64,000 nt of DNA from Amycolatopsis nigrescens CSC17Ta-90 (lineage in GTDB: Bacteria > Actinomycetota > Actinomycetes > Mycobacteriales > Pseudonocardiaceae). Shown piece by piece: positions 10,117 to 18,416 of this stretch. The notes beneath the pieces are model-generated. The model was not told the DNA's origin and made no database searches. It was given only the letters and a program-made list of their open reading frames with translations. A program made the position numbers and the translations under genes. The stretch is taken from contig NZ_ARVW01000001.1 of NCBI RefSeq assembly GCF_000384315.1, forward strand, positions 6,865,001-6,929,000, written 5' to 3'. The first letter of the stretch is position 1, and the number at the start of each line of letters is the position of its first letter.

Positions 10117-11583
10117 TCAGATGCTGTGCAGCCGGGCCAGCACGTCCGGCAGGCGCCGCCAGTCATCCCGGCTGGCCCGGACCGCCCGCCACGCGATGAC
10201 CCCGTCCGGCCGGACCAGCACCAGCCCCTCGGCCGAGATGCCGTACCGGTGCAGGGAATCGCCGGGTAGTTCCCGGATTTCGAGCTGTTGTCCATCGGCG
10301 CCCGGCATTGCCTCCGGCCCAGCCAGCAGCACGAACCCGGCGCCGAAAAGGTCCAATGTGGACTCACCGGTGCGAAGCAGCACGTGCGCGGCACGCGTGC
10401 CCGGACTGCCGGTGGGGTTTCGCGGATCCTCGAACAGCACGCCGGAGGTTTCGGATTCGGCGAGCACGGCCGTCGAGTGGTACCGGAATCCCAGCTCGTA
10501 GGTCAACCGCTCGGGGAACTCACCCCTGGCGGCCCCTTCGGCTGCTGGCAGCAGCGACATCGCGTCGGTGATGGACCATTCGGCACGCGGCCTTCGCTCG
10601 GCGTCGTAGCTGTCCAGCAGGCCGAGACCGGCCTCGCCCCGCAGGATCGCCGCGATCTTCCAGGAGACGTTGTGCGCCTCCTGGAGATGCGTGTTGCCGT
10701 TCATGCCCGGCATCGGGGGAGCGACGCAGGCGGCGTCGCCGAGCAGGACCACCCGGCCGTCGTGGAACCGGTCGGCGGTGCGCGCGGTGATCTCGGACGA
10801 ACTGCGGCCGTCGATGGTGATCCGCACGTCGGATCTGCCGATCGCGGTGCGTACCAGCTCGTCGGTCGGTTCGGCAGGCTCGCCGGAAAGCACGAGTGCC
10901 CAGCGGTGCCGCCCTGGTTCCGGCAGCACCATGCCGTCCACCGCGCGGACCAGGTAGCCGCCCGCGGACGGCGATACCGCGTCGAGGTCGGCGCGGAACG
11001 CGATACTCGTGTGCCGGCCGAGCGTGCCGGGTCCGTGCGCGCCCATACCGGTCTCGTCCGGTGCTCCCGCCGCGAGCAACAGGAAATCGCTTCGCACGGT
11101 GTGTTCGGTACCCGCGGGTTCGCGTACCACCGTGGTGATCCCCTCGGCGTCCTTGGCGTAGCGGACGACGCTCGTGTCCATCCGGATCCCGGCGCCGAGA
11201 TTGCCGGCGACCGAAGCCAGCACCTCGGTCAGCTCGCCGTCGTTGCAGTAGCACGGCCGGATCGGACTGACCGACTCCTGCACCGTCGGCCACGGCGGCG
11301 CCAGCAGGGAAAGCGCCGGACCGGCCAGGGTTTCCACCACGGCCATGGCGCGGGATGCCGCTTCGTCCTGTGCGATGCCGAGCACCGGCTCGGCGAATCC
11401 GGCGCTGTGCAAGGCTTCCATCGTGCGGGTGGTGAGCCGGTGGTTGCGCGGTGCATCCGGCTGGCGGGGTCGCGGGTCGACCACCAGTGCGGCTACGCCG
11501 TGCCGTTGGAGGAAGGCGGCTGCGGACAGTCCCGCGACGGTGGCGCCCACGATGAGCACCGGCATGTCCGGCGGCGGTTTCAC
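10117..11583 (-). CDS. FAD-dependent polyketide hydroxylase (RdmE/PgaE-like) with C-terminal extension
   Basis: A 488-aa class A flavin hydroxylase of the aromatic polyketide type. Seen: VLIVGATVAGLSAA (a variant GxGxxG with T-V), a GD motif GDAACVAPPMPGMNGNTHLQEAHN, and a C-terminal thioredoxin-like domain (about residues 375-488) typical of phenol-hydroxylase relatives. The GTG start at 11583 overlaps the stop of the upstream gene (GTGA), so translation is coupled; an ATG at 11565 is the alternative. It is the middle gene of the three-oxygenase operon. It could act on the product of the type II PKS cluster 20 kb away or on an outside aromatic; sequence cannot decide. Confidence 0.88.
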   Translation of the reverse strand: MKPPPDMPVLIVGATVAGLSAAAFLQRHGVAALVVDPRPRQPDAPRNHRLTTRTMEALHSAGFAEPVLGIAQDEAASRAMAVVETLAGPALSLLAPPWPTVQESVSPIRPCYCNDGELTEVLASVAGNLGAGIRMDTSVVRYAKDAEGITTVVREPAGTEHTVRSDFLLLAAGAPDETGMGAHGPGTLGRHTSIAFRADLDAVSPSAGGYLVRAVDGMVLPEPGRHRWALVLSGEPAEPTDELVRTAIGRSDVRITIDGRSSSEITARTADRFHDGRVVLLGDAACVAPPMPGMNGNTHLQEAHNVSWKIAAILRGEAGLGLLDSYDAERRPRAEWSITDAMSLLPAAEGAARGEFPERLTYELGFRYHSTAVLAESETSGVLFEDPRNPTGSPGTRAAHVLLRTGESTLDLFGAGFVLLAGPEAMPGADGQQLEIRELPGDSLHRYGISAEGLVLVRPDGVIAWRAVRASRDDWRRLPDVLARLHSI

Positions 11584-12818
11584 GGCGTGCCGTTCAGGAT
11601 TCGATCGTCGCGCACCCGCTCCGGCCGGATGCCGTAGCCGATCATCCGGCCCATCAGCCTGCCGGCCGGCCCGGCGCCGGCGCCGGCACCGCTCCGTGTT
11701 TCCGCTGTCGCACCGTTGAGGTCCACTCGCAGCGCGGCGCGTTGCAGCAGTTGGATCACGGTCGTCGGCAGTGCCCTGCGCCGCTGGACCGCCGCGAGTG
11801 CCGACCGGCTCACCGGGGTTCCCTCGCGCTGGTACCCCAGCAGCGGCTCGACCAGGGTGTTGGCCGCGGCCACCGCGTCCTGCACGGCGAGGTTCACCCC
11901 GACTCCGCCGACCGGCGACATGCAGTGCGCGGCATCGCCGATGATCAGCATGCCCGGCACGTGCCAGCGGCGCAGCCGGTCCACCCGCACATCGAGGAAG
12001 CTGAGCGCGTCGATGGACTCGATCTCGCCGACCCGGTCGGCGAGGAACGGGGCCAGCCGGACGACCTTGTCCCGGAACGCTTCCACCCCCGCCGCGCGCA
12101 ACGCCCTGATCCCGTCGCCTTTCGGGATCTCCACGAACGACTGCCAGTAGGAGCCGCGATCGATCAGCCCGAGGATGTCGCCACCGTCGATCCGCAGGGT
12201 GATCCCCTCCCGCGGATCGCTGTCACGCAGGGAGAGGCGGAACAGCACGACGTCGATGGGGACGCCTTTGGCCCGCGGGCGAAGACCGGCCGCGGCGCGC
12301 GTGGCCGACCGCCGCCCGTCCGCGCCGATCACCAGGCCGGCCGGTAGCTCGTGCTCGCCGTCGTCATCGCGGTAGCGGATACCGCAGACCCGGCCGTCCG
12401 TGCGCAGGACGTCGTGGAACGAGGAGTTCATCAGCAGCCGGAAGTTCGGGTATCGCGCCGCCTCGCCGGTGATGAAGTCGAGGAAGTCCCACTGCCCGAT
12501 CATCGTGATGTAGGGGAACTTGACCTTCAGCCGCCGGAAGTCGGCCAGCTCGCTGCGCCTGCCGGCCCGGATCAGGCCCATCGAGCCGATCTTGTGATGC
12601 GGCCGGGTGTGCAGCTTCCCGGCGAGCCCGAGCTGGTCCAGTACGTCGAGTGTCGCCGGGTGGACGGTGTCGCCGCGGAAGTCGCGCAGAAAATCGCCGT
12701 GCCGCTCCAGCAGGGTCACCTCGACCCCGGCGCGGGCCAGCAGCAGCGCCAGCATGGCGCCGGCGGGCCCGCCTCCGACGACGCAGGCGGTGGTGGATCG
12801 GTTTTCGGGCTCCAGCAT
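11580..12818 (-). CDS. FAD-dependent oxidoreductase, UbiH/PHBH superfamily
   Basis: A 412-aa flavoprotein with the FAD motif VVGGGPAGAMLALLLARAG, the DG motif GADGRRSATR and the GD motif GDAAHCMSPVGGVGVNLAVQDA. It belongs to a broad actinobacterial group of predicted monooxygenases with no settled substrate. The ATG at 12818 is preferred over the GTG at 12824 because AAAGGGAG is properly spaced only for the ATG. First gene of the three-gene unit, divergent from a TetR repressor. The two 18-bp palindromes in the gap overlap its predicted promoter, so it is most likely repressed by that TetR and induced by a small molecule. Confidence 0.87.
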   Translation of the reverse strand: MLEPENRSTTACVVGGGPAGAMLALLLARAGVEVTLLERHGDFLRDFRGDTVHPATLDVLDQLGLAGKLHTRPHHKIGSMGLIRAGRRSELADFRRLKVKFPYITMIGQWDFLDFITGEAARYPNFRLLMNSSFHDVLRTDGRVCGIRYRDDDGEHELPAGLVIGADGRRSATRAAAGLRPRAKGVPIDVVLFRLSLRDSDPREGITLRIDGGDILGLIDRGSYWQSFVEIPKGDGIRALRAAGVEAFRDKVVRLAPFLADRVGEIESIDALSFLDVRVDRLRRWHVPGMLIIGDAAHCMSPVGGVGVNLAVQDAVAAANTLVEPLLGYQREGTPVSRSALAAVQRRRALPTTVIQLLQRAALRVDLNGATAETRSGAGAGAGPAGRLMGRMIGYGIRPERVRDDRILNGTP

Positions 12819-12831
12819 GCCCACTCCCTTT

Positions 12832-12893
12832 CTTCAACACGTGACGAAGAAAAGCTAGCAGGGTGCGGCGCAATACTTCAACAGGTGTTGAAG
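12832..12893. promoter_or_regulatory. Paired TetR operators and promoter of the monooxygenase operon
   Basis: Two 18-bp sites share the pattern CTTCAACA-SGTG-nnGAAG: CTTCAACACGTGACGAAG at 12832-12849 (imperfect) and CTTCAACAGGTGTTGAAG at 12876-12893 (8-bp perfect arms around GG). Their centres are 44 bp apart. On the minus strand TTGAAG (12881-12876), inside the second site, and TAGCTT (12857-12852) with an 18-bp spacer form a good promoter; the first site covers the start of transcription. TAAAAT at 12895-12900 may be the -10 of the tetR gene. Confidence 0.75.
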
Positions 12894-12923
12894 ATAAAAT
12901 CGGTGCGGCTAAGCTGAGGCGCG

Positions 12924-13565
12924 ATGAGCATCGTGGAAGAACCCGAGCCGGCAGCGGCACCGAACCGGCAGGGTCGATGGCGGACCGGGCAGGAGAGCAA
13001 GCGCCGAATCCTGGCCGCCGCCAGGGCGAGCTTCGCCGCGAACGGCTACCAGCGCGCGACCGTCCGGTCCATCGCCGCGGACGCCGAGGTGGACCCTTCG
13101 ATGATCCACTACTTCTTCGGCCGCAAGGACCAGCTCTTCGCCGCGGCCATGAGCCTGGCCGACAGCCCGCGCGAGCCGATCGGCAAACTGCTCGCCGAAG
13201 GCCTGGACGGGCTAGGCGCCCGGCTCGTCCGGCGGTTCCTCGAAGTGTGGGACGCGGCGGAACACATCGAACCCCTGCTGATCACGGCGCAGTCCGCGAA
13301 CGGCACCGACAGCTCGTCCGCCATGCTGCGGGAGTACATCGACCTGGAGGTCACCGCGCAGCTGGCCGCGGCGCTGGACGCGCCGGACGCGGAGCTGCGC
13401 TGTGACCTGGTGTGCGCCCAGCTGCTCGGGCTGGCGGTGGCCAGATACTCGGTCCGGCAGGAACCGCTGGCCTCCGCCGACCACGACACCCTGGTCGCCT
13501 GGCTGGGCGCGATCGTTCAGCGCCTGCTCACCGGCCCGTCGCCGGGCGGGGCGGCCGCTGGCTGA
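12924..13565 (+). CDS. TetR/AcrR-family repressor
   Basis: A 213-aa regulator with an N-terminal TetR helix-turn-helix (SKRRILAAARASFAANGYQRATVRSIAADAEVD in two steps, ending MIHYFFGRKDQLF) and a helical ligand-binding C-terminal part. It is divergent from the three flavin monooxygenase genes, with two related 18-bp palindromes in the gap, so self-repression and control of the oxygenases is the natural reading. The gene is followed directly by a 20-bp perfect terminator stem. The ligand is unknown; an aromatic substrate of the oxygenases is likely. Confidence 0.9.
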   Translation: MSIVEEPEPAAAPNRQGRWRTGQESKRRILAAARASFAANGYQRATVRSIAADAEVDPSMIHYFFGRKDQLFAAAMSLADSPREPIGKLLAEGLDGLGARLVRRFLEVWDAAEHIEPLLITAQSANGTDSSSAMLREYIDLEVTAQLAAALDAPDAELRCDLVCAQLLGLAVARYSVRQEPLASADHDTLVAWLGAIVQRLLTGPSPGGAAAG

Positions 13566-13610
13566 CTGACAAAGGTGCCCCCGGCGCGTGGCCGGGGGCA
13601 CCTTTGTCAG
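13566..13610. terminator. Very strong bidirectional terminator
   Basis: A perfect 20-bp stem (CTGACAAAGGTGCCCCCGGC at 13566-13585, matching arm 13591-13610) with a 5-nt loop starts right after the tetR stop codon and lies 17 bp past the stop of the convergent secreted-protein gene. AAAGG/CCTTT near the stem base gives a short T-rich tail in both directions. Confidence 0.88.
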
Positions 13611-13627
13611 CTGGCGCTGGCGTCTTC

Positions 13628-14281
13628 CTACCAGGGGGACCAGACGCCGTTGAACCACTGCTCGTGGGCGTTGTCGTTGTGGTGGTCGACGTTCCAGTCT
13701 TCGGGGTAGTTGTTCATGTGGTTGTGCGGGTACGTCCCGATGCCGGCGGACTCGTCGCAGACGTAGTCCCAGTTGCAGATCGACTTGACCGGCACGTTGC
13801 CGAAGAACCTGTCGGCGCCGGCGAGCGGAGCGCCGATGATGCCGCCGAACGGCACGCTCCCGCCGTCGGCACCTGGGGGCGCCTTGCGCTTGGGATCCGC
13901 GATGAGCACGGCGTTGACGTTGTCGAAGGTCTGCCAGTTCTCGGTGACCCAGGTGTGCACCACCGCGGCGCCGAGGGAGTACCCTGCCACCTTGGCGTGC
14001 TGGCCGGGGCAGGCGTTGCGCTGGTCGCGGATCAGCCGGTTCAGCTCGTTGACGCCCGCCCTGGCGCTCGCGCCGTTGGGGATGGTGGTCGGGTAGCCGA
14101 CGTGCTGCTGGATGTTGCCGACGAAGCCGTCGTTGTTCCAGGAACTGCCCGTCCCGCCGACCACGATCGTGTAAGTGCCTTCGCACGGAGCCGCCGCCTG
14201 CGCCACGGGCCCTTCCATCGCGAAAAGCCCCGCGGTCATCAGAAGGCCGGCGAACAGCGCCGAAGTCTTTCTCTTTCTCAT
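13628..14281 (-). CDS. Secreted alpha/beta-hydrolase-like protein (PE-PPE/cutinase-like)
   Basis: A 217-aa exported protein. Seen: a signal peptide (MRKRK, hydrophobic core, cleavage near QAAAPCEG), then IVVGGTGSSWNNDG and the nucleophile elbow GYSLGAA, as in cutinase and PE-PPE hydrolases. Cysteines in C-E-G-T, RNACPG, SICNWDYVCD could form disulfides. The frame is open far upstream, but the ATG at 14281 has GGGAGG five bases before it. The sequence between 14282 and 14403 holds its promoter. The substrate is unknown; an extracellular ester or lipid is inferred. Confidence 0.7.
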   Translation of the reverse strand: MRKRKTSALFAGLLMTAGLFAMEGPVAQAAAPCEGTYTIVVGGTGSSWNNDGFVGNIQQHVGYPTTIPNGASARAGVNELNRLIRDQRNACPGQHAKVAGYSLGAAVVHTWVTENWQTFDNVNAVLIADPKRKAPPGADGGSVPFGGIIGAPLAGADRFFGNVPVKSICNWDYVCDESAGIGTYPHNHMNNYPEDWNVDHHNDNAHEQWFNGVWSPW

Positions 14282-14403
14282 GCAAACCTCCCCAGTTGGC
14301 CTACGCGGATGCTTCGGTACTGGAGCACAGCGGTCGGCCAGGATCACCGGCGACGCTAGCGGCAGCCGATGAAATCTCGATGACACCGAATGCGGGCCGG
14401 GGG

Positions 14404-15027
14404 TCAGGGGAGTTTTTGTGCGGCGCGGAGCATGTCGGTGCAGTACTGGGGTTGGCCGAGGGTGCCGGGGAATCCGGAGGCCGCCCAGAACGCGCGGGTT
14501 TCCACCGTGTCGGTGATCTTCGTGGTGGACCAGTCGTATTTGTCGGCGGGTGCGCGGGAGAGTGCCGCCGCGATCAGTATCCGGCCGTAGCCGAGGCGGC
14601 GGTGGTCGTGGTCGACCCGGAGCTGTTCGATGACCGCGCGGCGGCAGGGGCCGCAGGCGGCGAGGTCGAGGTCGCCGACGGCGTGGCCGTCGAGGTGCAG
14701 TTCGATGCGGCCGATTCCGCCGCGGACGAGCGGGGCGACCGCGTGCAGTTTCAGTCCTTCCTGGGGTGCCTTGTCCGGTGGGTACTGGTCGGCGGGTTCG
14801 ATCAGGCACCAGCTCGCCGCGGGGTCGCGCTGGTCGTAGCAGACCTGGCAGGTGACCCTGGGCAGGTTGTAGAAGTGCGACCAGCCGCGTCCGGCGCCGG
14901 CGATCTTCAGCTCGTGTCCGCGCAGGCACCACGCCGGGAACAGGGCGGCACGGTCGCGGGCCGGGCGTACCGGCACGGCGTGGCCGAACTCGCCCTGCGC
15001 TCCGGAGCGCCGCACCGATTCGATCAC
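14404..15027 (-). CDS. GNAT-family N-acetyltransferase with cysteine-rich N-terminal half
   Basis: A 207-aa protein. The C-terminal half has the GNAT acetyl-CoA loop (IEQLRVDHDHRRLGYGRILIAAAL, R-x-x-G-x-G) and a late KITDTVETRAFWAASGF segment typical of the fold. The N-terminal half has scattered cysteine motifs (CLRGHEL, CQVCYDQRDP, CGPCRR) that may bind a metal. Target unknown. It stands alone, with 121 bp to the secreted hydrolase downstream and a 146-bp gap upstream. Confidence 0.65.
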   Translation of the reverse strand: MIESVRRSGAQGEFGHAVPVRPARDRAALFPAWCLRGHELKIAGAGRGWSHFYNLPRVTCQVCYDQRDPAASWCLIEPADQYPPDKAPQEGLKLHAVAPLVRGGIGRIELHLDGHAVGDLDLAACGPCRRAVIEQLRVDHDHRRLGYGRILIAAALSRAPADKYDWSTTKITDTVETRAFWAASGFPGTLGQPQYCTDMLRAAQKLP

Positions 15028-15161
15028 GCGTTCGATTATGTGTCGGGGACGAGCCTCCGTCTATGTGACCCGCGTCGGTCCTCCTCCGCCTGGGGGACCC
15101 TTGTTTGCGCAGGTCACAGCCCGCTCATGGCCGGCTACGCGATCAAGGGGCACGAGCCGGG

Positions 15162-15192
15162 CGCCGTCCGCGCTCAGCAGCCGCGGACGGCG
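15162..15192 (-). terminator. Hairpin overlapping the end of the phytase-like gene
   Basis: An 11-bp perfect stem (CGCCGTCCGCG at 15162-15172, matching arm 15182-15192) has the stop codon of the minus-strand gene in its 9-nt loop. It may act as terminator or 3'-end stabiliser. Confidence 0.45.
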
Positions 15193-16313
15193 TAGGCGAG
15201 GAATTCGGTCGTCTCCGCCGGGTGGAAGTTGTCGTCGGAACCGATCACCACGGTGCATTCACCGGTGCGCAGCCGCGGGCCCCAGGACAGGCTTTCGTAG
15301 TTCTGCACCGTCGCCCTCTGGCTGAGGTCGAGCACGAGCCGCTTGGTGACCGGGCGGTACCCGCCATCGCCGAGGGAGTCGCGCGACAGCACGTTGCTCG
15401 CCCCGCTCAGGTCGATCTCGTACAGCTTGACCTTGTAGTTGACGCCCTCGATCCAGGAGCGCTCCAGTGCGAGGTAGCGGTGCGAGTCGATGGCGAGGAG
15501 TTCGGAGACGCCGCTGTCGATGATGCCGCCGGGCGGGATCGGGGCGGCGGGCGCCGGGTCGATCGGGTACACGTACTGCGCGCGTGCCCGTTCGGCCCGA
15601 TTCCACACGGTGATCCGCGCCGGGGCACCGGTTTCGGTGGTCGGCAGCGCGCCGTCCTCGTAGCGGGGCGCTTCGACCACGGCGGCGATGGTGCGCCGGG
15701 TGACCGCCAGCGCCTCGAAGCCGTAGTTGCGGCGCGGGCCGCTGGCCGTCTCGGTGAGGTGGAGGTTGTCCGGCAGCGGGATTTCGCCGAGGTAGCCGCC
15801 GTCGCGGCCGGCCCAGCGCAGCGACTGGTCGGACAGCGGGAGGCCGGGGTGCGTCTCGTCGGACCGGTCGCCTTCCTGCCCCCACAGGACCCGGCGGGTC
15901 AGCGGATCGAAGCGGATCGTCTCCGGATCGACGGTCTCGGGCAGGCCGAAACCCGGGTACGGGGTGCCGTCGGCGCGGCGGAAGGTGGTCACGCCGGTCA
16001 GCTTCACCCCGGTGAATGCGCCGGTCAGCGGGTCGAAGTCGAGCGCGCCGGTGTAGAACCGGGCCGGGTTGTAGCGCCACCGGTCGTCGGAAACCAGGTA
16101 CCAGGTTCCGGTCGCCGGATCCCGGTCCACCCCGGACAGGCCACCCACCACCGTCCCGTCGAAGGTCAGCTGGTGCGGCAGCGTCTGCACGCCGAGGAAT
16201 CGGGTGATCTCCACCCCGCGCGGCGGCGCGGCCTGAGCCGGCACCTGAACGACGCCGAGTACCGCCAATACCACCGCGGCGAGTGTCGCGCCCCGCTTCA
16301 GCCATGCTCTCAT
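15174..16313 (-). CDS. Secreted esterase-like phytase-family protein
   Basis: A 379-aa exported protein of the 'esterase-like activity of phytase' family, a propeller-type fold. Seen: signal peptide (MRAWLKRGATL, Ala/Val/Leu core, AQAAPP), early FLGVQTLPHQLTFDGTVVGGLSGVD and VSDDR, a middle ETIRFDP, NYGFEALAV, and late segments SWIEG and QNYESLSWGPRL, all characteristic. The ATG at 16313 is chosen because GGAGG is six bases upstream; an ATG six bases earlier is too close to it. Related proteins are linked to organic phosphate scavenging, but enzymatic activity of this one is inference. Confidence 0.8.
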   Translation of the reverse strand: MRAWLKRGATLAAVVLAVLGVVQVPAQAAPPRGVEITRFLGVQTLPHQLTFDGTVVGGLSGVDRDPATGTWYLVSDDRWRYNPARFYTGALDFDPLTGAFTGVKLTGVTTFRRADGTPYPGFGLPETVDPETIRFDPLTRRVLWGQEGDRSDETHPGLPLSDQSLRWAGRDGGYLGEIPLPDNLHLTETASGPRRNYGFEALAVTRRTIAAVVEAPRYEDGALPTTETGAPARITVWNRAERARAQYVYPIDPAPAAPIPPGGIIDSGVSELLAIDSHRYLALERSWIEGVNYKVKLYEIDLSGASNVLSRDSLGDGGYRPVTKRLVLDLSQRATVQNYESLSWGPRLRTGECTVVIGSDDNFHPAETTEFLAYAVRGC

Positions 16314-16568
16314 TGCCATCCTCCGTCGGTTTGGTTTTTCCGGGGCGAGCGTATTTTTCGCGGAGGAGCAGGGGGAAGTGCTTGTTGAGAAGTGTAGGCA
16401 GCGGCGTGAATTCGCGGCAAGGGGCCGAACGAGTCCCGGCGGGCAACCCCATCGAGTAAGCGATGCCACTTTGCGTTACAGAAAACGAGGCATATCGTAA
16501 TATTATTCAATGAATGAATTTGTTCCGCGGCGTCCCGGCTTATTTTGGTATCGGGCGGATCGTGATTC

Positions 16569-17420
16569 TCATCGGGTGTTGCCGAAGGGCAGGCGGGGGT
16601 CGACGTCCTGGGATTCCCAGGTTTGGCGGATCCAGGCGTGTGCGGGGTCGTCGCAGATCAGCCAGGCGCGTTCCTGGCCGGGGCCGGCCATGACGTTGAG
16701 GTAGTAGAGGTCGTAGCCGGGTGCGGCCATGGATGGTCCGTGCCAGCCGTGCGGGATCAGCACGACGTCGCCGGTGCGGACCTCGGCGAACACGTCGATC
16801 GGGCGGTCATCGGTGCCGTAGACGCGCTGGTAGCCCATGCCCGGACCGGCTGGACCGTCGGCGACCTCGAAGTAGTAGATCTCCTCCAGCTCGCTTTCGC
16901 CGTCACGGGCCTGGTCGTGCTTGTGCGGCGGGTACGACGACCAGTTCCCGCCCGGCGTCAACACCTCGCACACCAGCAGCTGATCGGCGTCGAAGGTGTG
17001 CGGCAGGCAGTAGTTGTTGACCTGACGACTGCAGTTCCCCGCGCCGCGCAGCTCCACCGGCACAGCGGCGGCGGGGCCGTAGCGCGCGGGCAGCCGTTTC
17101 GCGGTCTTCGCCGCGGGCAGCGCGAACCGGCCGGTCCCGGTGATCGTCGCCTCCGCATCCCTTGGCAGGTAAGCGAAATCCGTGGTCGAAGCGAACACTC
17201 CGCTACGACCGGCGAGGCGGAAAGCCTCCCCGTCGACGCGGACCTCGCAGCTACCGGACAGCGGCAGCACCAGCGCTTCCGAGTCGCCGGTGGTGACGGT
17301 CTCGGTGCCCTCCAGTTCGAGCACCCGCAGCCCGGTGTGGCCCCACTGCGCCGATTCGGGCGTGACCACCAGGCTGAACGGCCCGTCGGCGGTGCTGCCC
17401 GCCTCGCGATACAGGTTCAT
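16569..17420 (-). CDS. iolB: 5-deoxy-glucuronate isomerase IolB
   Basis: A 283-aa bicupin that isomerises 5-deoxy-D-glucuronate to 2-deoxy-5-keto-D-gluconate in myo-inositol catabolism. Seen: cupin metal-binding segment SYPPHKHDQAR with the downstream EEIYYFEVADGPAGPGMGYQRVY, and IPHGWHGPSMAAPGYDLYYLNVMAGP, all strongly conserved in IolB. Its ATG overlaps the stop of the upstream aldolase gene (ATGA at 17417-17420), so the two are translated together. No other iol genes are present here, so the rest of the pathway must be elsewhere. Confidence 0.93.
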   Translation of the reverse strand: MNLYREAGSTADGPFSLVVTPESAQWGHTGLRVLELEGTETVTTGDSEALVLPLSGSCEVRVDGEAFRLAGRSGVFASTTDFAYLPRDAEATITGTGRFALPAAKTAKRLPARYGPAAAVPVELRGAGNCSRQVNNYCLPHTFDADQLLVCEVLTPGGNWSSYPPHKHDQARDGESELEEIYYFEVADGPAGPGMGYQRVYGTDDRPIDVFAEVRTGDVVLIPHGWHGPSMAAPGYDLYYLNVMAGPGQERAWLICDDPAHAWIRQTWESQDVDPRLPFGNTR

Positions 17421-18286
17421 AGCAACCCCACTGCCGTGTCGACCGCCTTGGCCACGTCGCCGTCGTGCGGGTAGAGCAGGGACCGGCCGACCACCAGGCC
17501 CTGCACGGTCGGCAGGGTCAGCGCTCGCTGCCAGGCGGCGAACACCGCGTCCGGATCTTCGACCTCGCCGCCCAGCAGCAGCACCGGCAGCGTCGAGGAC
17601 GCCAGCACCCGTTCCATGTCGTCAACTACCGGCAGCTTGAGCCAGGTGTAGGCCGACGTCCGGCCGAGGCCCGACGCGATGGTGATCGAGCGGATCACCG
17701 CCTCCGGACTGAGGTCGTTGCGGATCCGGCCGTCCACCCAGTCCGACAGGAACGGCTCGACCATCGCGATCAACTTCCGCCGGGCCAGGTCGTTGATCGC
17801 CTTCGCGGTGTTCTCCAGCGTGCTCGGCGTGGCCGGGTCGGTCAGGCAGATCCGGGTGAGCATCTTGCCGCCGTTGAACCGCATCCGTTCGATCGCCCCG
17901 GCGTCGTAGCCGGCGAACCGGTCGTCGATCTCGAAGGACGAGCCGGCAAGGCCGGTGCGGTTCATCGAGCCGAGCACGGTCTTGCCGTCGAGCACGCCGA
18001 GCAGCAGCAGGTCGTCGATGATGTCCGCGGTCGCCAGCACGCCGCTGACACCGGGACGTTCCAGCGCGAGGCAGAGCCGGTCCAGCAGCTCGCCGCGGTC
18101 GGCCATCGCGAGCGGGTCCCGGCCGACGCCGTTCGCGCCGCGCGCCGGATGGTCCGCGGCGATGATCATCGCCCGGCCCTTGTCGTTGAACGGCGACTTC
18201 GCCGGTGTCCGGCCGGCGGCGGCCTTCGCGATCGCCTCCGGATCGCGCACCCGCTTGGTGACGATCCGCCGTACGGTGTCGGACAC
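17417..18286 (-). CDS. DeoC/LacD-type aldolase linked to inositol catabolism (Cgl0159-like)
   Basis: A 289-aa TIM-barrel protein of the class I aldolase type found in actinobacterial iol operons. It probably acts at the 2-deoxy-5-keto-gluconate-6-phosphate cleavage step or a side step. Seen: KGRAMIIAADHPARGANGVG near the N-terminus, TADIIDDLLLLGVLDGKTVLGSMNRTGL, MVEPFLSDWVDG, SAYTWLKLPVVDDMERV with the candidate Schiff-base Lys, and a C-terminal phosphate-site GLVVGRSLLYPHDGDV. GTG at 18286 is chosen by length. Divergent from the GntR gene, with a consensus promoter between. Confidence 0.82.
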   Translation of the reverse strand: MSDTVRRIVTKRVRDPEAIAKAAAGRTPAKSPFNDKGRAMIIAADHPARGANGVGRDPLAMADRGELLDRLCLALERPGVSGVLATADIIDDLLLLGVLDGKTVLGSMNRTGLAGSSFEIDDRFAGYDAGAIERMRFNGGKMLTRICLTDPATPSTLENTAKAINDLARRKLIAMVEPFLSDWVDGRIRNDLSPEAVIRSITIASGLGRTSAYTWLKLPVVDDMERVLASSTLPVLLLGGEVEDPDAVFAAWQRALTLPTVQGLVVGRSLLYPHDGDVAKAVDTAVGLL

Positions 18287-18328
18287 TCCGTGTTTCTCCC
18301 AGCTCGCGACAGCAGCGGATACTCGACG

Positions 18329-18416
18329 ACACTTGCAACTGGGTCTACCTTTGTCAAGACATACGGACATTACGTCATATGGATCGCCTTACCTTTCCCG
18401 TAGGCTCTGCGCGGTG
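18329..18416. promoter_or_regulatory. Divergent promoter region aldolase-iolB / gntR
   Basis: On the minus strand a consensus TTGACA (18357-18352) with a 17-bp spacer precedes AAGTGT (18334-18329), giving a leader of about 40 nt for the aldolase-iolB operon. On the plus strand TAGGCT (18401-18406) ends 7 nt before the gntR GTG, so gntR is probably leaderless. Between them ACATACGGACATTACGTCAT (18359-18378) contains spaced GACAT/GTCAT units that could be the GntR operator. Confidence 0.6.

Noticed and set aside
14282..14932. Upstream extension of the secreted hydrolase frame
   Set aside because: Pro/Arg-rich shadow of the GNAT gene region; signal peptide and ribosome site define the start at 14281.
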